From positions 434,001 through 498,000 of the forward strand of contig JBBPFI010000016.1 in assembly GCA_037974965.1 (NCBI GenBank): DNA of 64,000 nucleotides. Reading direction: 5' to 3'. Under the pieces are notes generated by a model. That model searched no databases. It was given only the letters and a program-made list of their open reading frames with translations, and was not told the DNA's origin. This document shows positions 48,256 to 63,887 of this stretch, piece by piece. The position numbers and the translations under genes are program-made. The number at the start of each line of letters is the position of its first letter. Position 1 is the stretch's first letter. The DNA is from Dacryopinax spathularia. Its lineage: Eukaryota; Basidiomycota; Dacrymycetes; Dacrymycetales; Dacrymycetaceae.

Positions 48256-50021
48256 ATGGCCGATACACTCTTACAGCTCGCAAAGCTTGTCTATGACTCT
48301 ACTGCTGCTATTGACAAGAATTGCAAGGCTGCGGGGACGCCTGTGCCGGACTTGAATACGCCTTATGACCCGGATGCGGAGGCGTGGCGTCAGCAACCGG
48401 GCGTTCAGCTGGCTGTTGATACGGCTATTGCCGCCGCATATCAGCTCATTGCAACTCTGACTCCTGCTCCACTATCTGTTCTGCGTATTGGCGGAGCGGT
48501 GAACTACTTGTTCTACCTGCCAATTCTTCGGTGCTAAGTGCATACCGTAGTATGACGCGGTTGCGACAAGGATCGCTTTTGAGACCAACAGCGCAACCAT
48601 CATCAAGGAAGCTGAAGGAAAGGTACGCAGTGACCTATGTTCGCGATGCAGGCTGATATGGGTCGCCTAGCCCGTCCATGTGGACGATATTGCCTCCAAA
48701 GCCAAAGTAGACTCCAAGAAGCTTGTCCGGGTTCTTCGCTATCTGTCTTCGAAGCATGTCTTCCAAGAGGTCGAGCCGGACGTATTCGCAAATACCCGTA
48801 TCTCCTCCTGCTTTGACATCGGAAAGCCTTTCGCATATGTTGCATCGAAGTAAGTAAGCCGTACTGACGCGGCGTGCGTTGTATCGCTGATATAAGGGTA
48901 GTCCAATCGACAAATATGAAGGTACTCCCGGGATCACGGCACTCTTTGGACACATGTGAGCGTCTATAGTCGCAGTCCCATGAGCTGAGTTCAAGCTGAA
49001 TAGGCTCGATGAACTGAACAAGTCCGCCGTATACGCTTGGGAAGCCTTCTCTGATCCCAAAACCGCCTTCTCCGAAGAACCGGAAGATGCCGCGCTCGGT
49101 CGTGCGTTCGGCGAACGGATTACCTTCTGGGACTGGATGGACAAGCCAGAACAAGCACATCGTCTGGCCCGGTTTGGCGTCGCTATGAGGGCATGGCAGA
49201 ATACTCTGCCGCCTGATGCCATGTTGCACGGTTCGTGCTGACCGATTGTCTTGCAGTATACTTACAAGGAACAGGTTTCGATTGGAGGAAACTGACGGAG
49301 AATGACCTCATTGTCGACGTCGCTGGTGGAATCGGGAACGCAGTCCTGCCAATCGCCAAGGTCAATCCGGCCGTCAGGATCCTGATCCAAGATCGTCCCA
49401 CTGTGGTTGAAGACGGTCTGAAATACTGGAAAGAAGAATATCCGGAAGCGTTAACGTCAGGGCGTGTCCAGCTGGAAGGTATGCTTGAATGCTGTCTCTC
49501 CCGCAGCCGTACTGAACAAGATACGTAGCACGCGATCTCTTCGGCCCTCAGCCGATCAAGGACGCCTCCGTCTTCCTCCTTCGGCGTATCCTGCACGACT
49601 GGTCCGACAAATACGTCAAGCAAATCCTGACCACACTTCGGGAAGCCGCCCAACCAGGACGCACAAAACTGCTCATCATCGACAGTATCATGCACTACGT
49701 CTGCGCGGATCCGACATCAAGTGCGCCGGGCGCTGTGCCTGGCTGGGACAGCGTCAGGAGGGCTGATGCACCACCTCCTTTGTTGCCGAATTGGGGAATC
49801 GTGGGTATTGGGACTTATGGCTCGGACTTGCATGTAAGGAGCTTCTGCGCCCGTTCTTGACGGTTGACCTAGGTTGGCGACAGATGATGGTCATTCACAA
49901 CTCGCAAGAGCGCACGCTTTCTCATCTCAGCACGTTGTTCGAAGCTACCGGCTGGAAGATGGTGCGCGTGTACCCCGATCCAACCAACCTCATGCCACAA
50001 GTGGAGGCCATCCCAGTCTAA
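48256..50021 (+). CDS. SAM-dependent O-methyltransferase
   Basis: Eight exons (48256-48498, 48551-48622, 48671-48849, 48902-48955, 49004-49230, 49275-49478, 49529-49833, 49884-50021) give about 473 residues. It resembles fungal plant-type O-methyltransferases that methylate phenolic or polyketide hydroxyls. The N-terminal part is helical (dimerisation). The SAM motif reads IVDVAGGIGNAVLPIAK, followed by LIQDRPTVVEDG, and the catalytic-base region is RRILHDWSDKYVKQIL. The C-terminus has MMVIHNSQERTLSHLSTLFEATGWK. The start is taken as ATG 48,256; an upstream ATG at 48,196 is in another frame and meets a stop. No biosynthetic neighbours are seen, so the substrate is unknown. Confidence 0.85.
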
Positions 50022-50253
50022 ACGGCCACGTTCCTGCTGCGGTACCTCCTGGCATATTGAAGTCTCTAATAGGACTGAAGAGAGAGGATGGTAGAATCCG
50101 TTGGCGCGTTCTACGTCTCAGTGGTAGGGGTGCAGCAAATGAAAGGGTGCTGAATATCATATTCGCTTCGTGCGCTACAGCAATTAGATAGTGCCTGGTG
50201 ATATATGCGAAAATGTTTGCAATCTTCTCAATGCGTCTATGAGGTTATCATCA

Positions 50254-53200
50254 TCAGCGTCCACCCGCAGCAGCAGCGGCCTTCTTCTTCTCACTCCTCT
50301 CAGGCGCACCGTCAATGTCCATCTCTTGTTCTTCTTCCTCCCCTACGACCGTCTCGTCTTCAGATGCAGATGCAGAGTCAGAGGATGGCGGAGATGAAGA
50401 CTGAGACTGCGAGGTGGCTTCCTCGAGCATCGTCTTCTCCCCAGCGGCAACATTAAGCTGCGCCGCCATAAGCGCCCTAAAGCGTGAATTTTCGCGCGAG
50501 GCCTATTGACCCACATCAGCCATGCCGCTCTTCCTCAGTTATCTATGGAAGCTAGAAAGAACGTACAAGCTCGCGATACGTCCCACTCTCGCTCACCCTC
50601 CCATCCTCGAGCACCACCAGCCTCTCCGCCGTTGTAATCGTCGACAACCGATGCGCAACAACGATAGAACTCGTGTTCTTGCTCGAAATTATACGCTGGA
50701 TCGCGTCGTTAACTCTGTATTCTGAGACTGCGTCTAGGGCGGCGGTTGCTTCGTCCAGGCAGAGGATTGCGGGCTTGCGCAGGAGGGCACGGGCTATGGC
50801 TATACGTTGGCGTTGGCCGCCGGAGAGGCTGTTCCTGCCCACTAACAAGCATGCGTCAGCGTCCTGCTTACGAGGACGGGTTGGGAAAGATAGGTGGGTG
50901 GGGAGGCAGAGATGGATGGAGAGAGAAGGAAGGCACAAGGCGCAAGGTACGTACCAGGCGTGTCAAACCCCTTAGGAAACCCCTCCACAAAATCACAGTT
51001 TGCCTGCTGCGCAGCCGCCTGGATCTCCTCGATCGTCGCGTCCGGTTTCCCGTAGGCAATGTTGCTCGCTATCGTCCCCGAGAACAGGACCGGTTCTTGC
51101 GGTACGTAGCCGATGGTTGCGCGCCAGGACTCGGGCGTGAACTCGCGGATGTCGCGCCCGTTGAACGTTATTCGGCCACGGGTGGGGTCGTAGTACCGCA
51201 GGAGGAGGGATTGGACGGACGATTTGCCGCTGCCGGATTTACCGCTGTAAAGGCGTATCAGCATCTCTTCCTTTTCTACACCTGCGTATGGCCCGACGCC
51301 CCGGCTAAGGAGAAAGAAGTAGGACTCACACCAAAGCAACACTCTCCCCAGTCCTCAGCTCCATATTAAACCCCTTCAACACCTCCACGTCCTGCCTCGA
51401 CGGGTACGTAAACCAGACATCTTCAAACCTGATCACCCCCCTCGCAGACGGTACAAATTCTTCCCCCACACCGGGCGGGATGGCTGGGGTACGGTCGATG
51501 AGTGAGAATACGCGTTCGCCCGCGCCGACGCCTCGCATTAGGGAGGAGAAGAAGCCGCTGTTGGGTGGGGTCGGTTAGCGGAGGCGACCAGAGGAGGAGA
51601 AGGTAGGGAGTGGTGCTCACGAAAGGTTACTCAACGCCCCCCCAACATAAGCCGTATACAACAACAAGCTCGTCAAGTCCCCCACACTAATCTCGCCCCT
51701 CGCGACGAGACTCCCTCCATACCCGAGCAACGTCAAGATCGTCACGTTCCCCGAGAACCCCGTTCCGCCGAAGAAGAGCCCGGATGCGAGCGCCTCGCGC
51801 CGCGCGAGGTCGAAGACTGCTTGGACTTTTTGCGAGAAGGTGCGTTCTTCCATCGGGTAGGCGTTGTGTGCTTGGACGGTGCGGATGGCGGAGAGGGTCT
51901 CTTCTGCTACCTGCGTGTACAATCCTCTGTCAGTATTTTGCACACTAAGGGAACACGAGGGCCCAGCCGAACGAGAAGATCGAAAAGCTGAAGGATTGCA
52001 GAAGAGCAGGCAGAAGGCGAACGCACCCTAGACATATCCCCCAGCGCCTCCTGCGTCTGGTTACTCAGCTTCTTCAAGTACCGACCATAATACACCGCTC
52101 CTATCGATATGGGAGGAACGACGGCGAGCATGACGAGTGTTAGTTTTGAGGAGAGGTAGAACATTAGTCCCACTGCATGCGAGGGTTAGCTCGGGGGCTC
52201 GGGGTACAGAAGCATGCGGGGGCACTTACGGCCAACTGAAGCGGTCACTATAGCGCGCAGGCCGTCGCTCAGGTTTCCTGTAACACTGCGCATACATCAG
52301 CCTCGCGTCCACTGCTGTGCATCCCGCTCTTTCGAGGCAAGGAGGCGCATATATGCAAAAGACCGAGACTCACGAATCCCCAACAATATACGTATCAGCA
52401 TTCAACCGACTAACAATATCCCCTGTCCCCCCTCCCTGCCGCTCAACAAAGTCCACTTCCTGCCTCAACGCGCTCGCATATGCTTGTCGTCTAATACGAG
52501 CAACGATCCGCTGCCCAGCGGTACGCATGAGGATCACGCGGCCTGTGTTTGCGCAGGCGCCGATGAGGAAGAGGGAGAAGAGGAGGAGGGAGGCGGAGGT
52601 GAATGATAGGCCGAGGAAGGTGCTCTGCTCTTGCTCGTCAGCTATCTTCCTCTGTATATGCGCTGTGAGGAGGGACGCACATTTCCGGGGTTGGAGAAGA
52701 AGTCGATCTGTCCCAATGAACGATCAGCATACACAAGCTAATAGCGGGAAGGGGGAGAGAGGCGCACCAGCTTCCCGATTGTGAACGGGATACTCATCGT
52801 GACGCTACTGCTCACCAATAGCAGCCCGACCGCGAACGTCAGAGGGCGTTTCTCGGGCGCGGCGAGGCGGAAGAGCTTGAACAGGTTTGAAGCTGAGTCT
52901 GGGGCGGGTTGGAGAGAGGTGGGGAGGAGTCGGAGGAGGAGGGATCGGGGTGCTTTCGATGGCGCCTTTTGGGATGTTGGTGGAGAGGTGCTTGATGGTG
53001 AGGTTGTGTTGGGAGATGAAGGAGTGGGGGAAGGAGCGGGAGGAGTGGGAGTGGGCTCGATCGCGGCTGACGACGAGGACGTCGCAGTAGGCGAAGCCGG
53101 TTTTGGAGGCACAGCGTTCGGCGAGTTGCTTTGCCATCGTATTGAACGCAGTATCCTCGAATGGATCGCCTCAGAGGGTAATGGTCGAGAGAAGGGCTGC

Positions 53201-53307
53201 CGGGCTAGTGCAGCCCGTGCTGATGTGCTATAACTGCTGCTGCTTGTCCATGTGTGTAAGGAATGGCATATTGGCCTCGTCCGAACCGCAGCGGTGAACA
53301 GGCTCAT
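50254..53307 (-). CDS. MDL1: Mitochondrial ABC half-transporter (MDL1/ABCB10 type)
   Basis: Ten exons (52768-53307, 52681-52707, 52374-52624, 52230-52285, 52027-52172, 51621-51910, 51330-51557, 50955-51244, 50567-50841, 50254-50502) give about 783 residues. It is an inner-membrane homodimeric transporter, possibly exporting peptides. The N-terminus is a Ser/Arg-rich presequence followed by a Pro/Ser/Thr-rich spacer; membrane helices start at about residue 155. The nucleotide domain shows Walker [11 protein letters not shown]-loop YVPQEPVLF, signature [10 protein letters not shown], Walker [14 protein letters not shown] and switch His AHRLST. Exon 2 is only 27 nt and encodes IDFFSNPGN. The C-terminal tail is Ser/Glu-rich. 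Convergent with the methyltransferase, 232 bases apart. Confidence 0.9.
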
Positions 53308-55599
<2,292 letters not shown>

Positions 55600-56477
55600 G
55601 CATGTGCGTGATAGTGTAGGACCAAGTAGCGAAAAGGCAGGGAGATGGTAAAACGATCAATTATGCGTAAATAAATTTGGTTATGGTACTCGCTGGTCTT
55701 GCCCGTCCCGTCCCAGCATCTGGCATCCAGCACCCAAAATCCTCCCATCCCAGCCCAGGCAAACCCCTCATACGACAACCTCCGCAGCAGATGGAAAGAC
55801 AGATGAAATGGATAGCTCAACTCAAGAGATGTACGAACCCCCGACCCGTCGGACGCGTCCCAACGACACGCGCCCGCACATGGGTACTCAGACGTCCTTC
55901 CGCTCAGAACACGGCTTGACACTCAGCGCCCGCATAGATCAGCCCCAAAGGAGCCAGGCGGGCGCGAGCAACAATTATGGGGAAAAGTAAGCCGTGTCGC
56001 CGCACGAAAGAAAGCCTGAGGGAGAGGGTGACGAGGGGATTTTGTAGGCGGGCGAAAATGTGGGGTGGCGGTGCTAAAAACGTGACCTTTGTGCTGCACG
56101 TGATTTAGACCGGAGAATTAGTGCGGGACGGAGCCGAGCGGCCGCTCATGTCAGCGACCCTTAGCGGGTGATTGAGCGGCGGAGTGCGTCATACAGCGAG
56201 CACGGAGGACGGGCCGTTGAAGGATGGTTGGTGAACGTGAGGGTTGATGAGAAGTTCGTGTCTCTTGCTTTCGGCAACGACAACGACGACGACAACAAGG
56301 ACAACCGAGTCCGCTTGTTACTCGGTCCCCTCTGCTTATCCCTTGATCTGCTGTGCATATACCTTGTTTTCTGGGTTAGCGCCGAATCGCAAATGCGCGA
56401 TACGTAACAAACACCAACAACTGGACAACCCTAGACGATAGACCACTCCCCACCTCCAACCTCGAGCATCAACAACC
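55600..56477. other. Spacer THI4 to lipase-like gene
   Basis: About 880 bases with a CACGTG at 56,097 and a CGACAA-rich leader at about 56,276-56,305. No other gene. Confidence 0.5.
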
Positions 56478-59400
56478 ATGTCCGCCCCCTCGCAACCCCT
56501 TCCTTCCACCGCCTCCGATGACCTACCACCCCGCACGCATCCAACAACCCACAGAAGCATATTTCGCACTCCAACCCTGCCCTCCGCTTCCCTCAATGCG
56601 GCCGTCGCGCTCCGTATCGGACCTCTCTTGCTCGACACGCTCTTCAAGCACTACTTGGAGCGGAAGACCGTCACTAAGGACTCTAAAGCGCGAGAGGAGC
56701 TGCTTTATGATGCGGCTTGGAGCACGTTTAGGGCTTTTATGGATGCTGCTACCAAGTATGCCCTGTTCTCTTACCTGATTCATGTTTCACGTGTTGACCC
56801 AAGTTCAGGCACTCTGTAGAGGAACTCCAACAATTCAGCAACGTCCGGATCCCTGCCCCGCCCTGGGTCCACCTAGTCCGCCTCCGAGTCCCCCTCACCT
56901 GCTGCACTCAAGCAGCCCAGATCCTCATTCAAGCTTTCGGGGGAGAAGAAAAGACCCGCGAACTCGTAGGAGGCGTCAAGTGGTGGCAGGCTAGAGGTCT
57001 GCCAGGGGTGGAGGCGCAGTGGGTGTGTAGTAAGAAAGACTTGGAACGGGAGGAAAGGCGGTTGAGGGAGGTTAGAAGAGGTGCTACTTTGGGCGCTAAA
57101 GGCGCGAGTGCCAGTGGAGGGAGTGGGGGGAGTTCGGGAGCTGAGGGAGGAGGAAGCGGGAGTGCACAAGCTAGTGGGGATGCGACCCCGAAGGAGGGAG
57201 AGGTGGGCGACGAAGCAGTCTACTCGAGTGGGATGGACAGTATGCGATGTCTGCTGTATCTGCATGGAGGAGGGTACTATTTCGTGCGTTGTCTCTACCT
57301 CATTGTTGCGCGTAGCTCATGTTTATGTACAGGGATCAGTGGATCAGGAGCGGTATACCATGCAGCGTTACGCACGCAAGATGAAAGGCCGAGTATTCGC
57401 AGTCGACTACCGTCTCGCACCCCAATATCCCTTCCCCTGCGCATTACAAGACTGCATTGCCGCCTGTAAGCATTCTCACCCTTCCCATTCTGAACGGCTC
57501 GCTGAGCCGAAAAAATCTTCGTAGATCTGTACCTCATTCGCCCTCCTCCTGGAGCATCCCACACCCCCATCCCCCCCAACCGCATCATCTTCGGCGGAGA
57601 CTCCGCCGGCGGCGGGCTCGTCCTAGCCCTCCTCCAGATCCTACGCGACACCAACCTCCCCCTCCCCGGCGGAGCCGTCCTCATCTCTCCCTGGTGTGAC
57701 CTGACCCACTCCTTCCCGAGCATATTCGAGAATACCGCCACGGACATTGTCCCTTCATACGGACTGAGCATACATAAGCCGAGTACACTTTGGCCGCCCC
57801 CGCCGGAGGACTTGAACAGTACTGTTAGGAGCAGGCTGAGGGAACGGATCATCAAGATTGTTCGGCCTGAAGGCTCCGGCAACGCAAACAAAGACCAGCC
57901 ACAGGCAGAAGCTCAAGAAGAAAAGAAGCTGGCGGAAGACGGCGTCCACACACACTTTACCAAGTCTGAGGAGGGTGTCTTCCCGCCTCACGAGCACCAC
58001 ACCCGTACCCGCAGAGGCTCCTCAAGCTCACACGAATCCCTCACCGTGCGAGGTGACACCCGCCTGCCTCCCACACCCTCCGACTCATCCCCGCGCCCCT
58101 TACATCCACACGACCCCCTCTCCCCCTCCTCGCACGAGCCAGGACGTGAAGAACCGCCAGGCAAACCCCTCTCCACGTGGGACCCTGCCCATCCCGGCCC
58201 TATACGCCTAACGGTGGACGGGAAGGAAGTCACGATCAGGAGTCAGATCCAGCTGTATTGCACGAATCATCAGTTGACGCATCCGTATGTCAGCCCTTGT
58301 CTGGGGTATTTGGGGGGGTTGTGTCCGCTCCTGGTGATTGCGAGTGATAAGGAGGTTTTGAGGGATGAGATTATCTATACGTGCGTTCTCCTCTCTCTTT
58401 CTTCCCCCTCTTCCCCTCCCCCCATCCTTCTTTTCTCCTTCTCTCGCATTCTTACAGTTCATGGTACGGTGATTGACAACGAGATGTAGTGCACACAAAG
58501 CCGCTCGGCCGGACAAGTTCCCTTTGAAAGAGGAGACGCGAAAGATCTATCCTCACCTGGAGGGTATCGAAGGCCGGTACGGACCTACGCCGGTCCATCT
58601 ACAGGTGTATGACGATACGAGTCATGTCTTGCCTTTGATCTCGTTTTCTACACCGGTACGTACGTCCTTTTTCAGGTGAAGCATATCGCTGATAGAGCTT
58701 GGTGAAGGCGAAGTACTGTTATCGTGCTGTATGTTCAGCACTCCATGTTATTGCTGAATGAACAGCTGATGTTCTGGTTAGATTGCCGCCTTCTGCGTAC
58801 ATGTCACCCCCACGGGCGTGACCATGCCCAGTTCGACCTCATCGCCCGAGAACAGCGCCCTCCACTCCGCCCCCGGATCACTTGGAGGAGGCCTCCCCGA
58901 CAACGACACCATCACCACTAATAGCAAAGAAAAGAAACGCCCCGCAGGGATGCACGTCCACATTGACGGCTTGCCTCGCATCCTCCCAGAGTCTCCGCTG
59001 GCTACTACGCCCGAGGAAGAGCAAGATGATTGGCTTTCCAAGCGGGAGAAGAAGGCCGCTGTGGCCAAGCCCTTGGTGGAATCACCTGAAGCTGGACCAT
59101 CCCGAGTGGGGAGCATGGGTCTGCCGCATCCCGCTGGTCCACTGCAGGCAGAACCCCACGAGCTCGCCGCAGCTGCTGTAGAAACGAAGAAGAAAGAGGA
59201 TGATGCCCCTCCCAAGATGTTGGGTGAACCCGCCAGCACTACCCCAAGGAAGAGTCATTTCTCGAAGTTGCTGCCTCATTCAAAGGTCAGAAGCGACGGC
59301 CGCGCATTTTCATTCCCAGCTCATCTATTGCGTTCCATGTCACTTTCCACTTCTGCGCACGAAAAGCAGAAGACGCACGCTGCACCTGCTGTAGATGCCA

Positions 59401-60474
59401 AAGAGGGGCAAGAGAATGAGGAAAGTGGGACGAATGGTGCTAGGGACCTGCCGAAGCGGGAGTCGAAGCAGGCTACGGAGGATGTTGCGGGGCCGAGGTT
59501 TGGCGCTGTGGCAGATGATTCGGTTGGGAGGAAAGCTGGAGATCCGGTCGTTTACCAGATGGTAAGCTGCTGCACATACCTTCAAGACCATGCTGACTGT
59601 ATCACAGAAGGAACTGCTGGTGGACAACATGATCCGAGAAAGAGTCTCTCGCACAGGCACGATCCGTCCCCTAGAACCACCAGAAGAGCTGCAAGCCCTC
59701 AAGCTCCCGCTAAACGAGATCGGCGTCATCAAAGAAAATGCGGCCAAGCGATATCTTCATGGGCAGGCGCTGTGGGACAAGCGATTTGCTTCTACCATGC
59801 GTTCCGTTGAGAAGGACCGTATCAAGCATCTCAAGAAGGCGCGCAAGGATGCAGACCGACGTGCAACATTGTTTACGTCCGGCAAGCTGAATCATCGGGC
59901 TGTCATTGACGAGGATGCCAGCTGGGGATGGGGATGGGCGCTGGACGGCGAGGATCCACCTCCGAGCAGTATCGTCGCGCGGAGGGATACGCACGAAGCT
60001 AGGCGGCTGGCACGGATTGCTGACAAGTCCTGGGAAGAGGATACGGAGGACGATAAATGGGCTGGGAACAGGCTGTGGACTCAGCTCGCGGACTGGCTCA
60101 CTGGCCCTGGGGAGAAGGAAGGCAGTCCGACGGATCCACCACCCTTTGCGGAGAGCGAGGCGAACAAAGCTGTTGATGGATTGCGGAGAAGGGAGACTAT
60201 TGCTTCTACCAACGGCAGGGAACTGCGACCCGCCGAGAAGCCAGACCACCAGGCGTCGGTGGCTGCAGCAAACCCCGAACCTCAGCAGGACGGCCCCTCG
60301 CAGGAACCGAAGAAAATGGAACCAAAGAAACGCTCCACCCTCAACCCATTCGCAAGGAATCGTACTTCCGAGCAGCGCGCTTCAGGCGGTCACGAGCGGC
60401 AGTCAAGCTTGAACATCTTCCGCCGTCTGCACGGCAAGAAGGGCGTCACGGTCGGAGGGTATACGTCCAGCTAG
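56478..60474 (+). CDS. Hormone-sensitive-lipase-like alpha/beta hydrolase with long extensions
   Basis: Eight exons (56478-56755, 56809-57283, 57333-57465, 57525-58380, 58490-58655, 58708-58728, 58782-59561, 59608-60474) give about 1,191 residues. It belongs to the HSL (alpha/beta-hydrolase-3) family: HGGGYYF oxyanion motif, VDYRLAPQYPFP, and GGDSAGGG with the nucleophile Ser near residue 322. The acid is probably in ASDKEVLRDE and the His in DDTSHVLP. Between them lies an insertion of about 140 residues rich in Pro/Ser/His/Arg, and after the hydrolase part comes a C-terminal region of about 550 mostly disordered, charged residues. Exon 6 is a 21-nt micro-exon (AKYCYRA). No signal peptide is seen. 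Likely a neutral lipid or steryl-ester hydrolase; the substrate is inferred from the family only. Confidence 0.85.
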
Positions 60475-60569
60475 ACCCGACTCCACAATGTAGCTATAAA
60501 ATGTATGTATTGCTTGAGATCTCGTAATATATCTAGAGTCCCCAATTTTCCTCGTGTAAGCCGGACCCG

Positions 60570-62774
60570 CTAGATGGACGGACTGAGTCCTTCCCAATTG
60601 ACGACCCATGATCCATCCTGAGGGAACCCCGGTGCACTGACGTTCGGCGCACCGTCCCATCCCGCAGCCATGAATGCCACCGCGTACAGCAACCCGCCCG
60701 CACCAGGCCAATAAGGCGTAGGCACCTTCACGCCGCCCGTCGGCATCCCCGCGTCGTCAAAAGTGAACAGCTCGTCCAGCAGCCAGTCGACCGCCTTGCT
60801 CGGGTTCCCGAGCCGAGCAGCGTTCATCGCCAGCATAGGGAAATCCCACCCCCAGCAATCGGTGATGTTCCACTGCGACCACACGGTGTCCGTCGTCTGC
60901 TGCATAATCCCCAGATCCACTTTTGGGGAAGGCGGCATCCACCCGTAAAGCCCCACCAGCTCAGGGTGGTCCATCTTGTACGCCTGGACAGCCCACATAT
61001 CCCCGATCCCTTCGTATATCACATAGGTGCCGTTATACTGCGGCAGCGGAGCTAGGTTGTCGGCGACGTGGCCCCAGCTATCGGGCGGCGTCTGATTTTG
61101 TCGGTAGAGCCAGGTGCGGGCAGCTTTGAACCCCCAATGCCAGTATACGAGCTCGAAAGCAGTGTTCATCGTCGAGTTCGGCGGGGTGTTCTCCGACACG
61201 GGGTAGAGCGGCGGGCCGAGGTCGTACACCCCCGTAGATGAATTCCACCACGCATAATCGGCCATAAAGTCCGCGGTGCTAATGACGATGTCGTTCCATT
61301 TCTCCAAAGTCTCCTGCGTAGGGTGGGCCCGATAATCCAGCTCGGCAAACCAGATCGGATGACTCTGCTGCCAAATCAGGAGCGTATTGATCTCCCCCGG
61401 CGCTGAGCGGCCGGACGGGTCGGTCATCTTGGGCCAACGTGCGCCATTGGGGTTCGGATAGCCATCCTGGATGTGCGCGCGCTGGATGGACGTGGGGAGG
61501 AACTCGGCGTATGTGGGTAAGGCGCGGTTCAGGATGTCCCATTTTCCCCAGAGGGCCCAGTGCGCCATGTGCCAGAAAAACATCTCCATGTGGAACTTGC
61601 CGTACCAGCCGTTGTTGGTCAACCCGGACTGTTGCACCCATCAGCACCACTTCGCCTTGCCGACACGGTCAGCAACGGGACTCACCTCCTGAGGCGGGTT
61701 CTTCCCGGCTTCGTTGACCATCAGGTTATACTGACTCAACACGATCCTCCTCTGAAGTTCCCACGCCCTGGAATCACTGCTCCCCGTCAAAAGGTCCACA
61801 AACCCCCCCGTACTCCAAAACTCCTCCCACCAACTCTTACTCTCCTCATGTACAGTCTTCGCGTCCAGCACCTGACTCACAGGCTGAGCGGAGTAGGTCA
61901 CGCTGAAGTCGAACGTCTTCCCCCCTCCAGAGGGATAGACAGAATAGCGATGCGCGTTGGGTGAGTCGCGTGAGATGGTCACGTTGAAGGAGGAAGGCCA
62001 GGACAGGGTGGTGAAGTATGAAGTTCCGTCGAGCGTATGGTTGATCTGCGCCCAGTTGCCGTTGACTTGGAGGGAGGTCGTGTGGTTCGCAGTGGCGTTC
62101 CAGATCCCCACAAGCGGGGCTTCGAACTTGTTCAGCCCGTTATGGTACGGGAAATCGAGGAACACGCCCAGCTCTCCTTCCTCCACCAGCGGCGAGGAAA
62201 TAGAGATCCCGACCGTGTCGTTCGAGGGATGCACAGCAGTGCGGACGGTGATCTTCTTCCCCTGCCAGGTAAAAGAACTCTGCATCCTCCCCTCCCACAA
62301 GTCGATCTCCTGCTTCTTCTCCCCCAAGTCGTCCTCCTCCACCCCCGCCCCCTTCCACAAAAGACCAACAGCACCCAGATTCATCCGATTCGGGTTCGAG
62401 ATCAACCACTGACTCAACGCCGGCAAGTCCGGGTCAGGCATATCATACGCCACTTCCCGGCCATGCGTCGTCCAGTTCACCCCTTTGTAGTCCGACGGCA
62501 CCTGGCCGGGAGGGAGTGAATCGTTTTTCCAGCCCCAGGAGGACATGATCGCGTAGGGGATGAAGGTCTGGAGAGAGGTTATGTCGGTGCCGAAGGCGAA
62601 GTTGCCGTTGCCGACTTGGAGGGGCGTTATGCTGTTGGAGGCGTTCCGGTGGGGGTTGAACTGGGAGACGAGGGAGCGGCGGTCGATGGCTGCTTGGGCT
62701 CCGGGGGCGGCCGCGCTGAGCGCCAGGAGGGCTAGGAGCAGCATGCTGGGCGTTGTAGAGGATGGCCAGAGCAT
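60570..62774 (-). CDS. Secreted six-hairpin glycosidase
   Basis: Two exons (61686-62774, 60570-61628) give about 715 residues. A Leu/Ala-rich signal peptide (MLLLALLALSAAAPGAQA) follows the chosen ATG; a second ATG at 62,744 starts directly with it. The first half is a beta-sandwich-like region with FNPHRNASNSITPLQVGNGNF and many N-glycosylation sites; the second half is an (alpha/alpha)6-like domain: WYGKFHMEMFFWHMAHW, GARWPKMTDPSG, IWQQSHPIWFAELDYR, and WNITDCWGWDFPMLAMNAARLG. This matches uncharacterised fungal six-hairpin glycosidases, near GH65/GH95-type folds; the exact family and sugar are not assigned. Convergent with the lipase-like gene, 95 bases apart. Confidence 0.82.
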
Positions 62775-63887
62775 CCTTGGTGCTGGTCCTGGGAGAAGGC
62801 AGATGCTCGGGTTCTTCTGGACGAGCAGGTTATGTACCTCTCCCACCCTCTCCCCTTCCTCCCATATCAGGCAACTTGCTCTCCCGCCCTCCTTCGGTCC
62901 GGGCGCGGTCCGCTTCTCTCCCCTTACTGAAAGTTATTCTAAGCCTGCGAAATAAGCAGCATGTTGTCGTAAGTGTGCTAGGGGGAAAGATGCGCCGAGC
63001 GCGAGAGGAAGCACGAGGAAAAGCGAGAGGTGTTGGGATTACCCCGTTTGGGGGATAAATTGAGAACCCTTCCGAAGGCGCGGGGTTGCGGGGAACGCGG
63101 AGGGAGATGACGCGTTCTGAATGAATAATGGAACGGTCACGTGCTGCGATTGAAGCCGCCGGTCGTGACCTGCTTTGGGGAAAAGCCGAACCGTGCGACT
63201 GAAAGTTGGGGAGAAGTCGAGCCATCGGCCGGGTGGGTGGTGAGATGCAGTTGTTGAGGATTTGTAAGCAGATATCGATGAATGACCGGTTGGTGATCCG
63301 GTTGGTGCTGGAGGTTAGACAGTGTCTGTGAGGTGCGCATGCACATTCGTCCTGCAACGCGTACTGAGGCGCAAAGCAATTGCCTATCCCCTCTCTTTGG
63401 ACCCTCGTGAAACATGTGCAAACTCATGCAAAGCTGTCTCAAGATGACTATGCTGCTGGAGGTGGACTCAAGCGTTGAGAGGTGGTGTGTAGAGCGTAGG
63501 GCTGTGTTCAGGCTCCATTGTCAGCTCTCTAGAGAAGTATGAGTGTCCAGCTTGGCATGCAGCTTGATCGTTTTCTCTTGGCAACGATCTCGGTTGGTTT
63601 CAGTGAGCGTGCAGACGGCGTTGTGTAGGTGGAAGATCAGACAATCCAAGATAGAACAGGAAGGCGATCGCACTATAAGTTCTCAAAACACAGCCACTCA
63701 GCTTCTCGGCATCTTCCGATCGAGACCCTTGGCAATGTCTTGGCACTCTCCCACCGCCAAACTCCGACACAACCATCCTCGCCATCCTCACACTTGGCCT
63801 CCTCACCGTCCCCTCTCCTGCTCAGCAGGTCAATCCTGCCCTTCCTCTCCTTTCTCAACCCATTTACCGACTAAGGGAAGAGTAAGG
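62775..63887. other. Intergenic region upstream of the glycosidase
   Basis: About 1,110 bases. A GTCACGTG E-box lies at about 63,135. No convincing gene; short frames only. Confidence 0.5.
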
